Positions 1 through 7,175 of a stretch of 11,125 nucleotides of DNA are shown here, piece after piece; position 1 is the first letter of the stretch; every line of letters begins with the position of its first letter. The DNA lies in the NCBI GenBank assembly GCA_965653335.1, contig CBFGZU010000065.1, positions 1-11,125 of the forward strand, given 5' to 3'. Below the pieces are notes generated by a model that saw only the letters and a program-made list of their open reading frames with translations, did no database searches and was not told where the DNA came from. This stretch comes from Pseudolysinimonas_A sp965653335 (GTDB taxonomy: Bacteria; Actinomycetota; Actinomycetes; Actinomycetales; Microbacteriaceae). The position numbers were made by a program, and so were the translations under genes.

Positions 1-2108
1 ACCAGGGCTTCGAGCTGCACGGAACCTTCCGCGGCCTCGAACTCCTCACCGTCGAGAGCCCGTGCGGCGAGGCCTGCCTTCGAATCGATGAGCTCCGAGA
101 TGCGGCCGTCGATCGTGCCGGCGGCGATGATGCGCCACGCGGTGACCGGCAGCTCCTGGCCGATGCGGTGAACGCGGTCGATCGCTTGCGTCTGTTCGGC
201 GTTCGTCCACGACAGTTCGGCGAGAACGACGTTGGATGCCACCTGCAGGTTGATGCCGACGCCCGCCGCGGTGAGCGAGCAGACCGCGACCGAGACTTCG
301 GGGTCGTTGGTGAACGCGTCGAGGGCGAGCGTGCGGGCCTTCGTGGTCTGCTCACCGCGGATCGACACCGTCTTCAGCCCGGCCTTCTTGAAGAACTTCT
401 CGGCCTCATCCATGACGTCGATGTGCTTCGCGAAGAACACCACCTTGCCGACGTTGCGCGCCAGGTTGACGGTGTAGTCGGCCGCCGGAACGGCCTTCGC
501 CTGCCCGATGCGGCGCACCATCGCGAACACGTTGGTGCCGTCGGATCCTCCGCCGCGCGACTCCTCCAATTCGGCGGCGGCGACCATGCGGATCGCCTCC
601 TCCGGCGAGGTGTCGGGGCGTGCCGCCGTGAGGCGACGGTAGCGCTCCACAAGCCGCGCGATGAGCGCCTGCTCGGCCTCGTGAATCGAGCGGCCCGCTT
701 CGCCGTCGAGCTCGACGGGGATGTCGGCGATGCGTCGGGCGGGGATGTCGGCGGCGACATCCACCTTCTTGCGCCGCACGATGCCCATGTCGATGACCGC
801 GCCCCGGGCGGCGGAGAAGAAGCCCGGGTCGCCGGGGTTCAGCTCGGTCTCCTCGAGCTTGCGCATGAGAGAACTGAGCGGCTTCTTGTCGTCGATCCAG
901 CCCAGGTACTGCCAGATCATCCGGAAGTCTTCGATCTGGTTGATGAGCGGGGTGCCGGTGAGGGCCACGAAGAGGGCGTTCGGGGTGACGGCACGAATGC
1001 TCTTCGACAGCGACAGCACGTTCTTCGACCGCTGCGAGTCCTTGTTCTTGATGAAGTGCGCCTCGTCGACGACCATGCCTTTGAAGCCGCGGCGGGAGAG
1101 CCAAGCGACGTGCCGGTCGAGCACTTCGTAGTTGACGATGACGACGTCGGCGAACGCGTCGATGTCGTCGCCATCACCGTGCACGACGGTCGCCACTCGA
1201 TGCGGCGTCCACTTCTCGACCTCGCGCGCCCAGTTCACCTTGACGACGTTCGGCACGACGACGACGAGGGGGTACGACCCCGAAGCTTCGGCGGCGAGCA
1301 GCGCCTGCGCGGTCTTGCCGAGACCCGGCTCATCGGCGAGCAGATAGGTGCGGTGCCCCGCTCGGGCGCTCTCGATGAAGCGTGCCTGGTGGCGCATCAG
1401 CTCCTTGCCACCCGCGGCGGCGAGCGAGCGCGACTCGGGCAGATCCATACTGGCGGCGCCGCCCCCGGAGCCCATCTCGAACGACCGGAACAGCGGCTCG
1501 ATGAGCTCCCAGTTGGCGAGGCGGCCGGCGGTCGACGACTTCGAGGATGCCACCGCGCTGAAGTCGGGCGCGAGGAACGGATTCGCCATCTGGTACTGCT
1601 TCACCGACTGCGGAACGACGTGCTTCTCGTCGTCACGTGCGGCCGGAGCTTCGGTCACGACGACGAGATCTTCGGGCGAGAGCTCGGCACCGGCCTCGAG
1701 CAGCATCGCTCGCTTCGCCTCCTGGGCGGCGGGTGTCAGGGGCGCGGTGTCGGTGAGCAGCTGGATGAGCGACGTGTCGCGCGCCGCGGCCTTCGCCATG
1801 ATCGTCGCGATGCCGTCGAGCCGCGTCAGCTCTTTCGTGCGCTCGGCATCCGTCAGCGCCTTGTCGGTCTTGATGCGAGCCCGCTCCTCACGCACGAGCG
1901 CCGCGACGACGCGGAACTTGACCCGGTTCGACGGGTTGACCTTGCCGCGCTCGGCGGAACTCTCGATCGTGCGCACCGTGCGCGCGAGAATCGGGATGAT
2001 GCCGGTCTCGTCCTGGTGCTGACGCCGCCGTTGCGACTGCGCGTTGGAGCGCTTACGGGTCGACGACCTCTGCCCCGAAGGACTCTTGCTCTGCCCGGAA
2101 GGGCTCAT
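1..2108 (-). CDS. SNF2-family DEAD/DEAH-box helicase (3' end beyond window)
   Basis: ATP-dependent DNA translocase of the SNF2 superfamily II group; 702 codons are present and the stop lies outside the window. Seen: Walker A DEPGLGKT at residues 259-266, DEAH box at 348-351, motif III LTGTP, and motif VI DRVHRIGQ at 644-651, so both RecA-like lobes are complete. Only a short tail should be missing. About 250 residues precede the motor. They begin with a basic, Ser/Gln-rich tail containing a repeated SPSGQ, followed by a predicted helical stretch. No SWIM zinc-finger cysteine cluster is visible. The ATG at 2108 is chosen because AGGGAG lies 4 nt upstream (2113-2118). The gene is divergent from the membrane-protein gene across 170 bp. 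A minus-strand TAGACT at 2248-2243 is a possible -10 but has no convincing -35. The role is inferred to be DNA repair or nucleoprotein remodelling; the true substrate is unknown. Confidence 0.93.
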   Translation of the reverse strand, partial: MSPSGQSKSPSGQRSSTRKRSNAQSQRRRQHQDETGIIPILARTVRTIESSAERGKVNPSNRVKFRVVAALVREERARIKTDKALTDAERTKELTRLDGIATIMAKAAARDTSLIQLLTDTAPLTPAAQEAKRAMLLEAGAELSPEDLVVVTEAPAARDDEKHVVPQSVKQYQMANPFLAPDFSAVASSKSSTAGRLANWELIEPLFRSFEMGSGGGAASMDLPESRSLAAAGGKELMRHQARFIESARAGHRTYLLADEPGLGKTAQALLAAEASGSYPLVVVVPNVVKVNWAREVEKWTPHRVATVVHGDGDDIDAFADVVIVNYEVLDRHVAWLSRRGFKGMVVDEAHFIKNKDSQRSKNVLSLSKSIRAVTPNALFVALTGTPLINQIEDFRMIWQYLGWIDDKKPLSSLMRKLEETELNPGDPGFFSAARGAVIDMGIVRRKKVDVAADIPARRIADIPVELDGEAGRSIHEAEQALIARLVERYRRLTAARPDTSPEEAIRMVAAAELEESRGGGSDGTNVFAMVRRIGQAKAVPAADYTVNLARNVGKVVFFAKHIDVMDEAEKFFKKAGLKTVSIRGEQTTKARTLALDAFTNDPEVSVAVCSLTAAGVGINLQVASNVVLAELSWTNAEQTQAIDRVHRIGQELPVTAWRIIAAGTIDGRISELIDSKAGLAARALDGEEFEAAEGSVQLEAL

Positions 2109-2266
2109 CGGTCTCCCTGGCTCCCGCGATGCTCCGAGAGCCTGCTGTGCGATCCGCCGGGGAGGCGAACCGCGTGTGATCCAAGACATGCTCCGCGAAA
2201 CATACCCAGACCCGGCTTGACCGGTGGGTGGGGAGCGCGACCAGTCTAGCGCAGCTGAGGCGTCGT

Positions 2267-2272
2267 TAGGAT
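2267..2272 (+). promoter_or_regulatory. putative -10 element (TAGGAT) of a leaderless promoter
   Basis: TAGGAT fits TANNNT and ends 6 nt before the GTG at 2279, the spacing expected if transcription starts on the start codon. The same bases include AGGA 7 nt before GTG, so a conventional ribosome site cannot be excluded. No good -35 is visible. Confidence 0.45.
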
Positions 2273-2278
2273 CGCCTG

Positions 2279-3520
2279 GTGCTCATTGTTGCCCTCCGAG
2301 TTCTCGCGCGGTGCTGGCCCGCCCTTCTCGCCTGGTACTTGCTGGGCTGGGCCTTGCGGTTCCTCATCATCCGACTCGCGGCCTTCGTGGCCAACGCGAA
2401 CGATGTGGCCGGGCTGCTCATCCTGCCGGTCGCGATCCTCGCCCAGCTCGTGGCCTTCGTCGGGATGTTCCTCGCCGTCCGCCGCGAACTGCGCCATCTC
2501 GCCCGCGTCGACGATGTCGAGCCGGGCGAGGTGGCACCGGGCTCCGCGCAGCGCTGGAGCGAGACGCTGCTCGCCGCGATCCTGCCGTTCTTCGTGCTCT
2601 ACGTCGCCTGGAACCTCGTCTACGCCGACCTCGTCGACTACTTCGGATCGGCACTCGGGCAAGCCGACTTGCTGGGCGGCGGGAACGTCGCCAGCACCTC
2701 GATCCCGCTCAGCGTCATGACGGCGACTCTCGTGGTCGTCGCGTTCGGACTGCGGTGGCTCATGGGTCGGTTCGCGGCGAAACTGCCGCGGTGGACCGCC
2801 GCCGCCGCGAGCTATCTCGAAGCGGTCTGGGTGCTCGTGCTGCTGCTGGTGGTCCAAGACCTGCTCGCGCAGGTGCCCCCCTGGCTCGCGACCCGGCGGA
2901 TGTTCGCCTGGGCGGTCGACGGGTGGGCCGGGATCATCGACTCCGTGCCCTGGCTCGGCACGGCCGGCGAAATCGTCGGCTGGACGTTCGGTCAGACCGC
3001 CACCCTCATCGCCCTGCCGCTCGCCTGGCTCGCCATCGCATCCATCGTGTACTTCGGCACCATGCCGCGCAGCAAACGTCCCGCCCTGGGCGGTGTGTCG
3101 AGGGCGAGCGCGCGATGGTCGCGGATGCCGGTGTGGGTGCGCAGCATCGGAGCGCGGCTGGCCGCCGGAATCGTCGAGCGCTGGGCGCCTGTCGCGCTCG
3201 CCGCACGCCTCATCTGGCGGTCGGGACCTCTCGCCCTCGGCACCTATCTGCTCGCTTTCGCGGTCGTCACCGCCGTCGGATCCTGGCTGCGGCTCGTGGT
3301 CTACCGCCTGCTGGGGCCCCACGAGACGGGCTGGTGGTACGGCGCGAGCGACGTCGTGGAGCTGGGCGTCATGGCGGTGACGGCCGTGTTGCAGGTATGC
3401 CTCGTCGCGGCGGCGTTCGACCACGCCCTGCGCAGCGATGCGGTCGACGAGCTCGTCGAGGATGCCGGCGACGCGGTCAGCTCAGCCGCAGCACCCGCGG
3501 CAGGGCAGCGGACGAGCTGA
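2279..3520 (+). CDS. multi-pass integral membrane protein, unknown function
   Basis: 413 residues starting at GTG. I recognise no characterised family. Hydrophobic stretches at roughly 12-37, 44-66, 95-116, 143-163, 178-198, 236-259, 316-341 and 358-381 predict eight membrane segments. The loop near residues 67-94 is charged, and another at 260-315 is rich in Arg and Ser. The C-terminal 30 residues are acidic and then Ala/Ser-rich, probably a disordered cytoplasmic tail. A conspicuous motif is RLLGPHETGWWYG around 343-355, between the last two membrane segments. No transporter signature, ATP-binding motif or catalytic site is evident. The 3' end overlaps the convergent gene at 3477-3995 by 44 nt. 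Coding status is well supported by the consistent membrane topology and codon pattern. The start is uncertain only between leaderless and weak Shine-Dalgarno initiation at the same codon. Confidence 0.82.
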   Translation: MLIVALRVLARCWPALLAWYLLGWALRFLIIRLAAFVANANDVAGLLILPVAILAQLVAFVGMFLAVRRELRHLARVDDVEPGEVAPGSAQRWSETLLAAILPFFVLYVAWNLVYADLVDYFGSALGQADLLGGGNVASTSIPLSVMTATLVVVAFGLRWLMGRFAAKLPRWTAAAASYLEAVWVLVLLLVVQDLLAQVPPWLATRRMFAWAVDGWAGIIDSVPWLGTAGEIVGWTFGQTATLIALPLAWLAIASIVYFGTMPRSKRPALGGVSRASARWSRMPVWVRSIGARLAAGIVERWAPVALAARLIWRSGPLALGTYLLAFAVVTAVGSWLRLVVYRLLGPHETGWWYGASDVVELGVMAVTAVLQVCLVAAAFDHALRSDAVDELVEDAGDAVSSAAAPAAGQRTS

Positions 3521-3995
3521 GCTCCACGACCGGGTTCTGCACCTCACCGCGCGGCACCAGGAACGTCATCTGCAGGTCGTACGACCCCGCGTCGCTCAGC
3601 GAGCAGTTCTGCTCGAACCGGTCGGGCACGGTGTAATCACCGTCGGGGAAGAGTTCGGAATCCCAGAAGCGCTCGAACCCCGACTCATCGGACACGATGC
3701 GCACCTCGCACAGCGCCACCTCCGGCGGATCGACGACGTCGATCGCGAACGTGGCGACGACGACATCCGCCCCCGCCGACGCGCCGATCTCGGCGCCATC
3801 GAGCAGCTCGAGCTCGGTGAGGCGGATGTCGGCACCCGAGTAGCGCACCGTCTCGCCGACCGCGACCGCCTCGGGCTGCGGCTGCGCCTCGTGGTACGGG
3901 ATCCCCCGCGGCACGAGCGACACCACGACGGCCCCGGGGATGAGCGCCACGAGCACCAGCAGATACCAGCGGTTGGGCCGCAGCCATCCCCTCAT
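3477..3995 (-). CDS. membrane-anchored extracytoplasmic protein, unknown function (operon gene 4)
   Basis: 172 residues. A basic N-terminus (MRGWLRPNRW) is followed by one hydrophobic segment at about 10-28, then a mostly polar, beta-rich domain predicted to lie outside the membrane. There is no lipobox cysteine, so it is probably a signal anchor. Two cysteines, C96 and C131, are the only ones and could form a disulfide in the exported domain. Segments such as VVVATFAIDVV and LQMTFLVPRG have the alternating pattern of an Ig-like or DUF4352-like sandwich, but I cannot assign a family. Its ATG overlaps the TGA of the preceding gene by 4 nt (ATGA at 3992-3995), implying translational coupling. 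Its last 44 nt are antisense to the end of the membrane-protein gene at 2279-3520. Function unknown. Confidence 0.83.
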   Translation of the reverse strand: MRGWLRPNRWYLLVLVALIPGAVVVSLVPRGIPYHEAQPQPEAVAVGETVRYSGADIRLTELELLDGAEIGASAGADVVVATFAIDVVDPPEVALCEVRIVSDESGFERFWDSELFPDGDYTVPDRFEQNCSLSDAGSYDLQMTFLVPRGEVQNPVVELSSSAALPRVLRLS

Positions 3996-4552
3996 CGCAC
4001 GCCGTCCCGGGGAGTCTCCCGCTCGACGCGAGGTTCGACGGACGACGCCGTCAAGTCAAGAGTCAGTTCGATCACGCTGTCGAGTCGCACATCGCCGCCC
4101 GTGCTCAGCTGAAGGGTCGCGGTGGCGGCGCCAGGGAGACGCTGCACGTCGGCGGGCAACTCGATGAGAATCGTGCCGGAGACGGGGAAGCCCGCGTCGG
4201 CGATGCGCCCGTCGAGGGTGTCGGTGCTCGTGCGGTTCGTGCTCGGATACAGCACACCGTCGATGAACACCTTCCCGTCGACCGTCGAGCGTTCCACGCG
4301 GGCCTGAACCGTCGCATCCACGACGAGCCAGACCCCCGACGTCGTGCCCCTCCAGGAACCGAGCTCGACCACGTCCGCGAGCCCGGCATTGTGCACGGTC
4401 ACGACGAGGTGCTGCGAGACGATCTCGTCGCCGAGCTCGCCGCTGACCGCGAACGGCTCATACGCCTGCCGGTCGCCGGGGCTCGAATAGGCGACCCCGA
4501 ACGCGAGCACGAGCAACCCGAGGGCCGCGGGAAGGGCGAGCGCGCGTCTCAT
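3992..4552 (-). CDS. membrane-anchored extracytoplasmic protein, unknown function (operon gene 3)
   Basis: 186 residues. MRRALALPAALGLLVLAFGVAYSS forms an N-terminal hydrophobic segment that could be a signal peptide or an anchor. The rest is Thr/Val-rich with alternating beta-strand patterns (LVVTVHNAGL, GVWLVVDATVQARV, GTILIELPADV), resembling Telokin/DUF4352-type extracellular sandwiches. That similarity is by eye only. The mature part has no cysteine and no lipobox. It overlaps the upstream gene (ATGA at 4549-4552) and the downstream gene (ATGA at 3992-3995) by 4 nt each. Its size and architecture match its two neighbours, so the three may be divergent paralogues or subunits of one surface assembly. 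Function unknown. Confidence 0.83.
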   Translation of the reverse strand: MRRALALPAALGLLVLAFGVAYSSPGDRQAYEPFAVSGELGDEIVSQHLVVTVHNAGLADVVELGSWRGTTSGVWLVVDATVQARVERSTVDGKVFIDGVLYPSTNRTSTDTLDGRIADAGFPVSGTILIELPADVQRLPGAATATLQLSTGGDVRLDSVIELTLDLTASSVEPRVERETPRDGVR

Positions 4553-5157
4553 CGCTCCCCCCGGATGACGATCGGCACCTCGACCGCGACGTGCGGCCGC
4601 GCCCAGCGGATGCCGTCGAAGAGATCGGCCTCCTCGGGTGTCGCGTCGGTGAGTCCGATACGCACCTCGTCGCCGGGGTGGTACAGGTCAGCGTCGATCA
4701 TGAAGATGAACTCCACCGTGTCGGGCACCCCGGGGCTGAGCGTCGGGCCGTTGGAGTCGTCGCGCACGAGGCGGGTCCACGTCGTGCCTCCCGAAAGCAA
4801 GACATCCGGCTCGACGACTCCGGGCAGGATGAACGCGTAAAATCCCGACGACCCGAGCGGCAACTGCGGCTCGGCGGTCATGTTCTCCATCGTCGCCACC
4901 ACGATCAGGAACGTCGTGCCCGGTTCGGTTTCGGTGTAACCGTCGGGGTGCTCATCGGTGAGGAAGACATCGTCGATGGCGGTACTCAGCCGGTGTCCCG
5001 CGTACGGCTCACTGACCGGATGGTCGGGCAGGACGGCACTCTGCAACTCCACGGTGTCCCAGCCTCCCAACGGGATGGCGATGAGTCCGCCCGCCGCGAG
5101 CACCCCGGCGGCGACGACGACGGGCCACCACGCCTTCAGGCGGCTCCGGAGCGTCAC
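4549..5157 (-). CDS. membrane-anchored extracytoplasmic protein, unknown function (operon gene 2)
   Basis: 202 residues from the GTG at 5157. This start is preferred because it overlaps the TGA of the preceding gene as GTGA (5154-5157) and places the hydrophobic segment (WWPVVVAAGVLAAGGLIAIPLGG, about residues 10-32) right after a basic RSRLK. An in-frame ATG 90 nt upstream would add 30 polar, Arg-rich residues read through the previous gene and is unlikely. The exported part contains TTFLIVVATMENMT, which recalls DUF4352-type domains where a long-range beta strand carries an N-x-T sequence. It also contains an acidic DEVRIGLTDATPEEADLFDG stretch. No cysteine is present. It belongs to the four-gene overlapping operon. 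Function unknown. Confidence 0.83.
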   Translation of the reverse strand: MTLRSRLKAWWPVVVAAGVLAAGGLIAIPLGGWDTVELQSAVLPDHPVSEPYAGHRLSTAIDDVFLTDEHPDGYTETEPGTTFLIVVATMENMTAEPQLPLGSSGFYAFILPGVVEPDVLLSGGTTWTRLVRDDSNGPTLSPGVPDTVEFIFMIDADLYHPGDEVRIGLTDATPEEADLFDGIRWARPHVAVEVPIVIRGER

Positions 5158-5531
5158 CGGCGCTGATCCTCGGGGATCGGCACCTTGATGAACCACCCCG
5201 CGAGCAGGAAGACGGCTGCGGCGACGTACTGCGCGCCCTGCCACCACGTCCCTTCAAGCGGCAGCGGCCAGATCGGGTTCCAGGCCACGGCGATGACGGC
5301 GAAGAGCGGCAGCCACCACCACTGTTTCGCTTGGAACGCGAACACGGCGACGATGGCGGCGAAGATCGCGGCGATGTACCGCACGACGATGAACGGCCCG
5401 TCGTCGAGCACTGTCACCCCGATGAGCAGCGCAACGGCAGCGATCAACCCGGGCACGAGAGCGAGCCGGCGAACACCCGGATCGGGCTTCGTGCCGTAGC
5501 GGCCGGGGGGACGAGAGCTAGCTGAGGACAT
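5154..5531 (-). CDS. four-TM small membrane protein, DUF6804-like (operon gene 1)
   Basis: 125 residues with four predicted membrane segments at about 22-41, 47-66, 70-88 and 98-116. The third contains WNPIWPL (N85-P86-I87-W88-P89), which recalls the NPI-P motif I associate with DUF6804 proteins. That assignment is from memory and moderate. The N-terminus is polar and basic, and the C-terminus (PIPEDQRR) is short and cytoplasmic. It is the first gene of the operon. The ATG at 5531 has GAGGAG directly abutting it, too close to act as a Shine-Dalgarno sequence. A TAGGGT element ends 7 nt upstream, so a leaderless transcript is likely. It overlaps the next gene by 4 nt. Function unknown; it may be the membrane platform for the three single-pass proteins that follow. 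Confidence 0.85.
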   Translation of the reverse strand: MSSASSRPPGRYGTKPDPGVRRLALVPGLIAAVALLIGVTVLDDGPFIVVRYIAAIFAAIVAVFAFQAKQWWWLPLFAVIAVAWNPIWPLPLEGTWWQGAQYVAAAVFLLAGWFIKVPIPEDQRR

Positions 5532-5538
5532 CTCCTCA

Positions 5539-5548
5539 ACCCTACGAT
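5539..5548. promoter_or_regulatory. divergent leaderless promoters with -10 elements sharing one TA
   Basis: The ten bases ACCCTACGAT read TACGAT on the plus strand (5543-5548), 7 nt before the ATG at 5556. On the minus strand they read TAGGGT (5544-5539), 7 nt before the ATG at 5531. Both fit TANNNT and overlap in the self-complementary TA at 5543-5544. Neither start has a usable Shine-Dalgarno sequence and neither promoter has a clear -35. A small palindrome, GAGGA-CATC-TCCTC at 5524-5537, covers the minus-strand start and could be an operator or chance. Confidence 0.6.
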
Positions 5549-5555
5549 GTCGGCC

Positions 5556-6194
5556 ATGGGCTTCTTCGATGACATCGCCGACTCCTTCCGCTCCGTCACC
5601 GGCGGCGTCGACAACGACCTCCTCACGACCGGCACCCTCGGCCGCGCCGACCTGCTCGGCGTCGACCTCTCAGGCACGACGATGCAGTTCGGCAACGGAC
5701 TCGTCGAGCGCAAATGCACGTTCAACCTTCAGGTCTATCTCGAGGGCGAGGCGCCCTACGCGGCGACGTGCGTGCAACGGGTGCAGGAGATCTACATCCC
5801 CCAACTCGTGCCCGGTCAGACGGCCCTCGCGGTGCGCGTCGACCCGGCCGACCGCAGCAAGGTCGCGATCGACTTCGCCACGCCCGTGCCGAACGTGACG
5901 GTCAAATCGGGAGAGGGCCGCGACAGCGCGAAATGGATTCTCGAAAACGGCACGGATGCCGCCGTCGTGCTCGTCGCGAACCAGCCGATGGGGCTCACCT
6001 CGTCGGAGGGAGACCCCGTGCAGGCCCTCACGCTGACGGTCGACAAGGGCGCCGACAGCTATCAGGTTCAGGTCGGCAATGGCGTGCCGAACAGCGCGCT
6101 GCCGCTCCTGTTCCCCGGATCGAAACTGCACGCGAAAATCGGCGACGGCCCGAACGATGTCGTCGTCGACTGGGCGAAAGGCACCCGCGCCTGA
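5556..6194 (+). CDS. conserved hypothetical cytoplasmic beta-rich protein
   Basis: 212 residues starting MGFFDDIADSF. An ATG 9 nt upstream (5547) is in frame, but it overlaps the TACGAT -10 element, whereas the ATG at 5556 lies exactly 7 nt behind it. The second ATG is therefore chosen as a leaderless start. There is no signal peptide or membrane segment. Residues about 54-107 read as beta strands ending in LAVRVDPADRSKVAIDF, a VRVDP-D-V-ID pattern I associate with small actinobacterial domains of unknown function that often occur beside SHOCT or membrane domains. Two cysteines (C54, C72) flank a strand pair. The second half (about 108-205) repeats a strand-rich pattern without clear homology to the first. 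It is divergent from the membrane operon, which suggests shared control. Function unknown. Confidence 0.82.
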   Translation: MGFFDDIADSFRSVTGGVDNDLLTTGTLGRADLLGVDLSGTTMQFGNGLVERKCTFNLQVYLEGEAPYAATCVQRVQEIYIPQLVPGQTALAVRVDPADRSKVAIDFATPVPNVTVKSGEGRDSAKWILENGTDAAVVLVANQPMGLTSSEGDPVQALTLTVDKGADSYQVQVGNGVPNSALPLLFPGSKLHAKIGDGPNDVVVDWAKGTRA

Positions 6195-6216
6195 CCGCCG
6201 CGGCCGGCTAGGTGCC
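6180..6216. terminator. possible bidirectional terminator hairpin between convergent genes
   Basis: GGCACC (6180-6185) and GGTGCC (6211-6216) are complementary and bracket the two facing stop codons, with a GC-rich palindromic centre (GCCGCGGC). There is no T-run on either side. It spans only the 13-nt gap and the gene ends, so it may be incidental. Confidence 0.25.
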
Positions 6217-7110
6217 GGGAGCCGTCTGGGCGATCCAGGCGTCGAGGGCGGACGGCTTGTCGGTGACGATGCCGTCGACCCCGTAGGCGAGCGCTTCGCC
6301 CCAGCGCTCCTCGCTGTTGAGGGTGTAGAGCAGCAGCCCGAGGCCCGCGGCATGCATGCGCTCCACGGCATCCGGACGCTCCTCAAGCGCGACCGATCGG
6401 GTCATGATCGCGATCAGGTCGTAGCGGTGCGCGACGGCGACCGGGTCGAGGGGAAGCACCCGGCGGATGAGCACGCGCGGAAAGAGCGGAGCGGTGTCGC
6501 GCAACTCGAGCATCGTCGCGGCGGAGAAGGATGCGAACACGATGCGGTCCTGCAGGCCGCGAAAGTAGATCCCACTGAGCAGGGTCTCGATGCCATCCGC
6601 TCCCCAGTCACCCTTGAGCTCGACGAGAGCGGTCACCTCGGGGGCTCCGACGAGGGTGTCGAGGAATTCGCCCCACAGGGGCACCTGAACCCCGGCGAAT
6701 TCGGGCGCGAACCACGAGCCGGCGTCGAGGGTGCGGATCTCGGCGACGGTGAGCGCATCGACCGCGCCCGCGCCATTCGTGGTGCGGTCGACGGTGTCAT
6801 CGTGGATGAGCACCGGGTAGCCGTCGGCGGTCAGCTGCACATCGGCCTCGATGAATGACGATCCGCTCACGACCGCCGCTTGAAACGCCGGCACGGTGTT
6901 CTCGGGAGCGCTCGTCCGGTCACCGCGATGCGCCGCGATGAACGCCGCTTCGCCGGGTGCCCGCAGCGGACCCATCAGGTTCGCCGCGTAGGCGCTCGTC
7001 GCCCCGGGTGCGAGCACGAGCACGGCGACGGTTGCGATCGTGAGGAGGGCGGCGGCGCCGAGGTGCGACAGGTGCCGTGGGGCACGCGGTCGGGTCGGCA
7101 CCGTCGTCAT
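6208..7110 (-). CDS. exported glycerophosphodiester phosphodiesterase
   Basis: 300 residues of the GDPD/PI-PLC-like TIM-barrel family, which hydrolyses glycerophosphodiesters to sn-glycerol-3-phosphate and an alcohol. Seen: AHRGDRTSAPENT with catalytic H61 and R62 and the PENT box at 69-72; IEADVQLTADG with metal ligands E88 and D90; IHDDTVDRTTNG with the second catalytic H103; ELK at 164-166; and a C-terminal GVDGIVTDKP strand typical of the barrel end. Residues 18-36 form a hydrophobic segment followed by TSAYAAN, a plausible signal peptidase I site, so the enzyme is secreted or anchored outside the membrane. There is no lipobox. GAGGG 9 nt upstream of the ATG is an adequate ribosome site. 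The gene stands alone behind a promoter with 11-bp repeats, consistent with phosphate-starvation induction. The glpQ/ugpQ type cannot be settled. Confidence 0.93.
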   Translation of the reverse strand: MTTVPTRPRAPRHLSHLGAAALLTIATVAVLVLAPGATSAYAANLMGPLRAPGEAAFIAAHRGDRTSAPENTVPAFQAAVVSGSSFIEADVQLTADGYPVLIHDDTVDRTTNGAGAVDALTVAEIRTLDAGSWFAPEFAGVQVPLWGEFLDTLVGAPEVTALVELKGDWGADGIETLLSGIYFRGLQDRIVFASFSAATMLELRDTAPLFPRVLIRRVLPLDPVAVAHRYDLIAIMTRSVALEERPDAVERMHAAGLGLLLYTLNSEERWGEALAYGVDGIVTDKPSALDAWIAQTAPGT

Positions 7111-7161
7111 GGCACACCACCCTCGGGCTGGCAGGGTCCCGCAACTCCGCGGGTGCCGCCG

Positions 7162-7167
7162 ACGATA
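7162..7167 (-). promoter_or_regulatory. putative -10 element (TATCGT) for the phosphodiesterase gene
   Basis: On the minus strand TATCGT fits TANNNT. It would start transcription near 7155 and leave a leader of about 45 nt containing the GAGGG ribosome site. No TTGACA-like -35 is present; that position is occupied by the 11-bp repeats, as in activator-dependent promoters. Confidence 0.45.
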
Positions 7168-7175
7168 GCACGTTC

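Noticed and set aside
2199..2204. Minus-strand TATGTT as the helicase -10
   Set aside because: It fits TANNNT, but there is no -35 at suitable spacing, and the alternative TAGACT at 2248-2243 is equally good, so neither is called.
168..2249. 693-residue plus-strand open frame across the helicase region
   Set aside because: It is antisense to the SNF2 helicase, whose complete set of motifs is on the minus strand. The frame's composition is Arg/Asp/Gly-rich, typical of the complementary frame of GC-rich genes.
2224..3636. 470-residue plus-strand and 392-residue minus-strand open frames over the membrane-protein gene
   Set aside because: Both are Arg/Gly/His-rich low-complexity shadows. The 2279-3520 frame gives coherent membrane segments.
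5556..6194. Initial idea that the gene is a TerD-type tellurium-resistance protein
   Set aside because: The opening MGFFDDI and beta-rich content suggested it, but the characteristic TerD calcium-binding acidic motifs are not visible, and the VRVDP-D-V-ID pattern fits a different family of unknown function.
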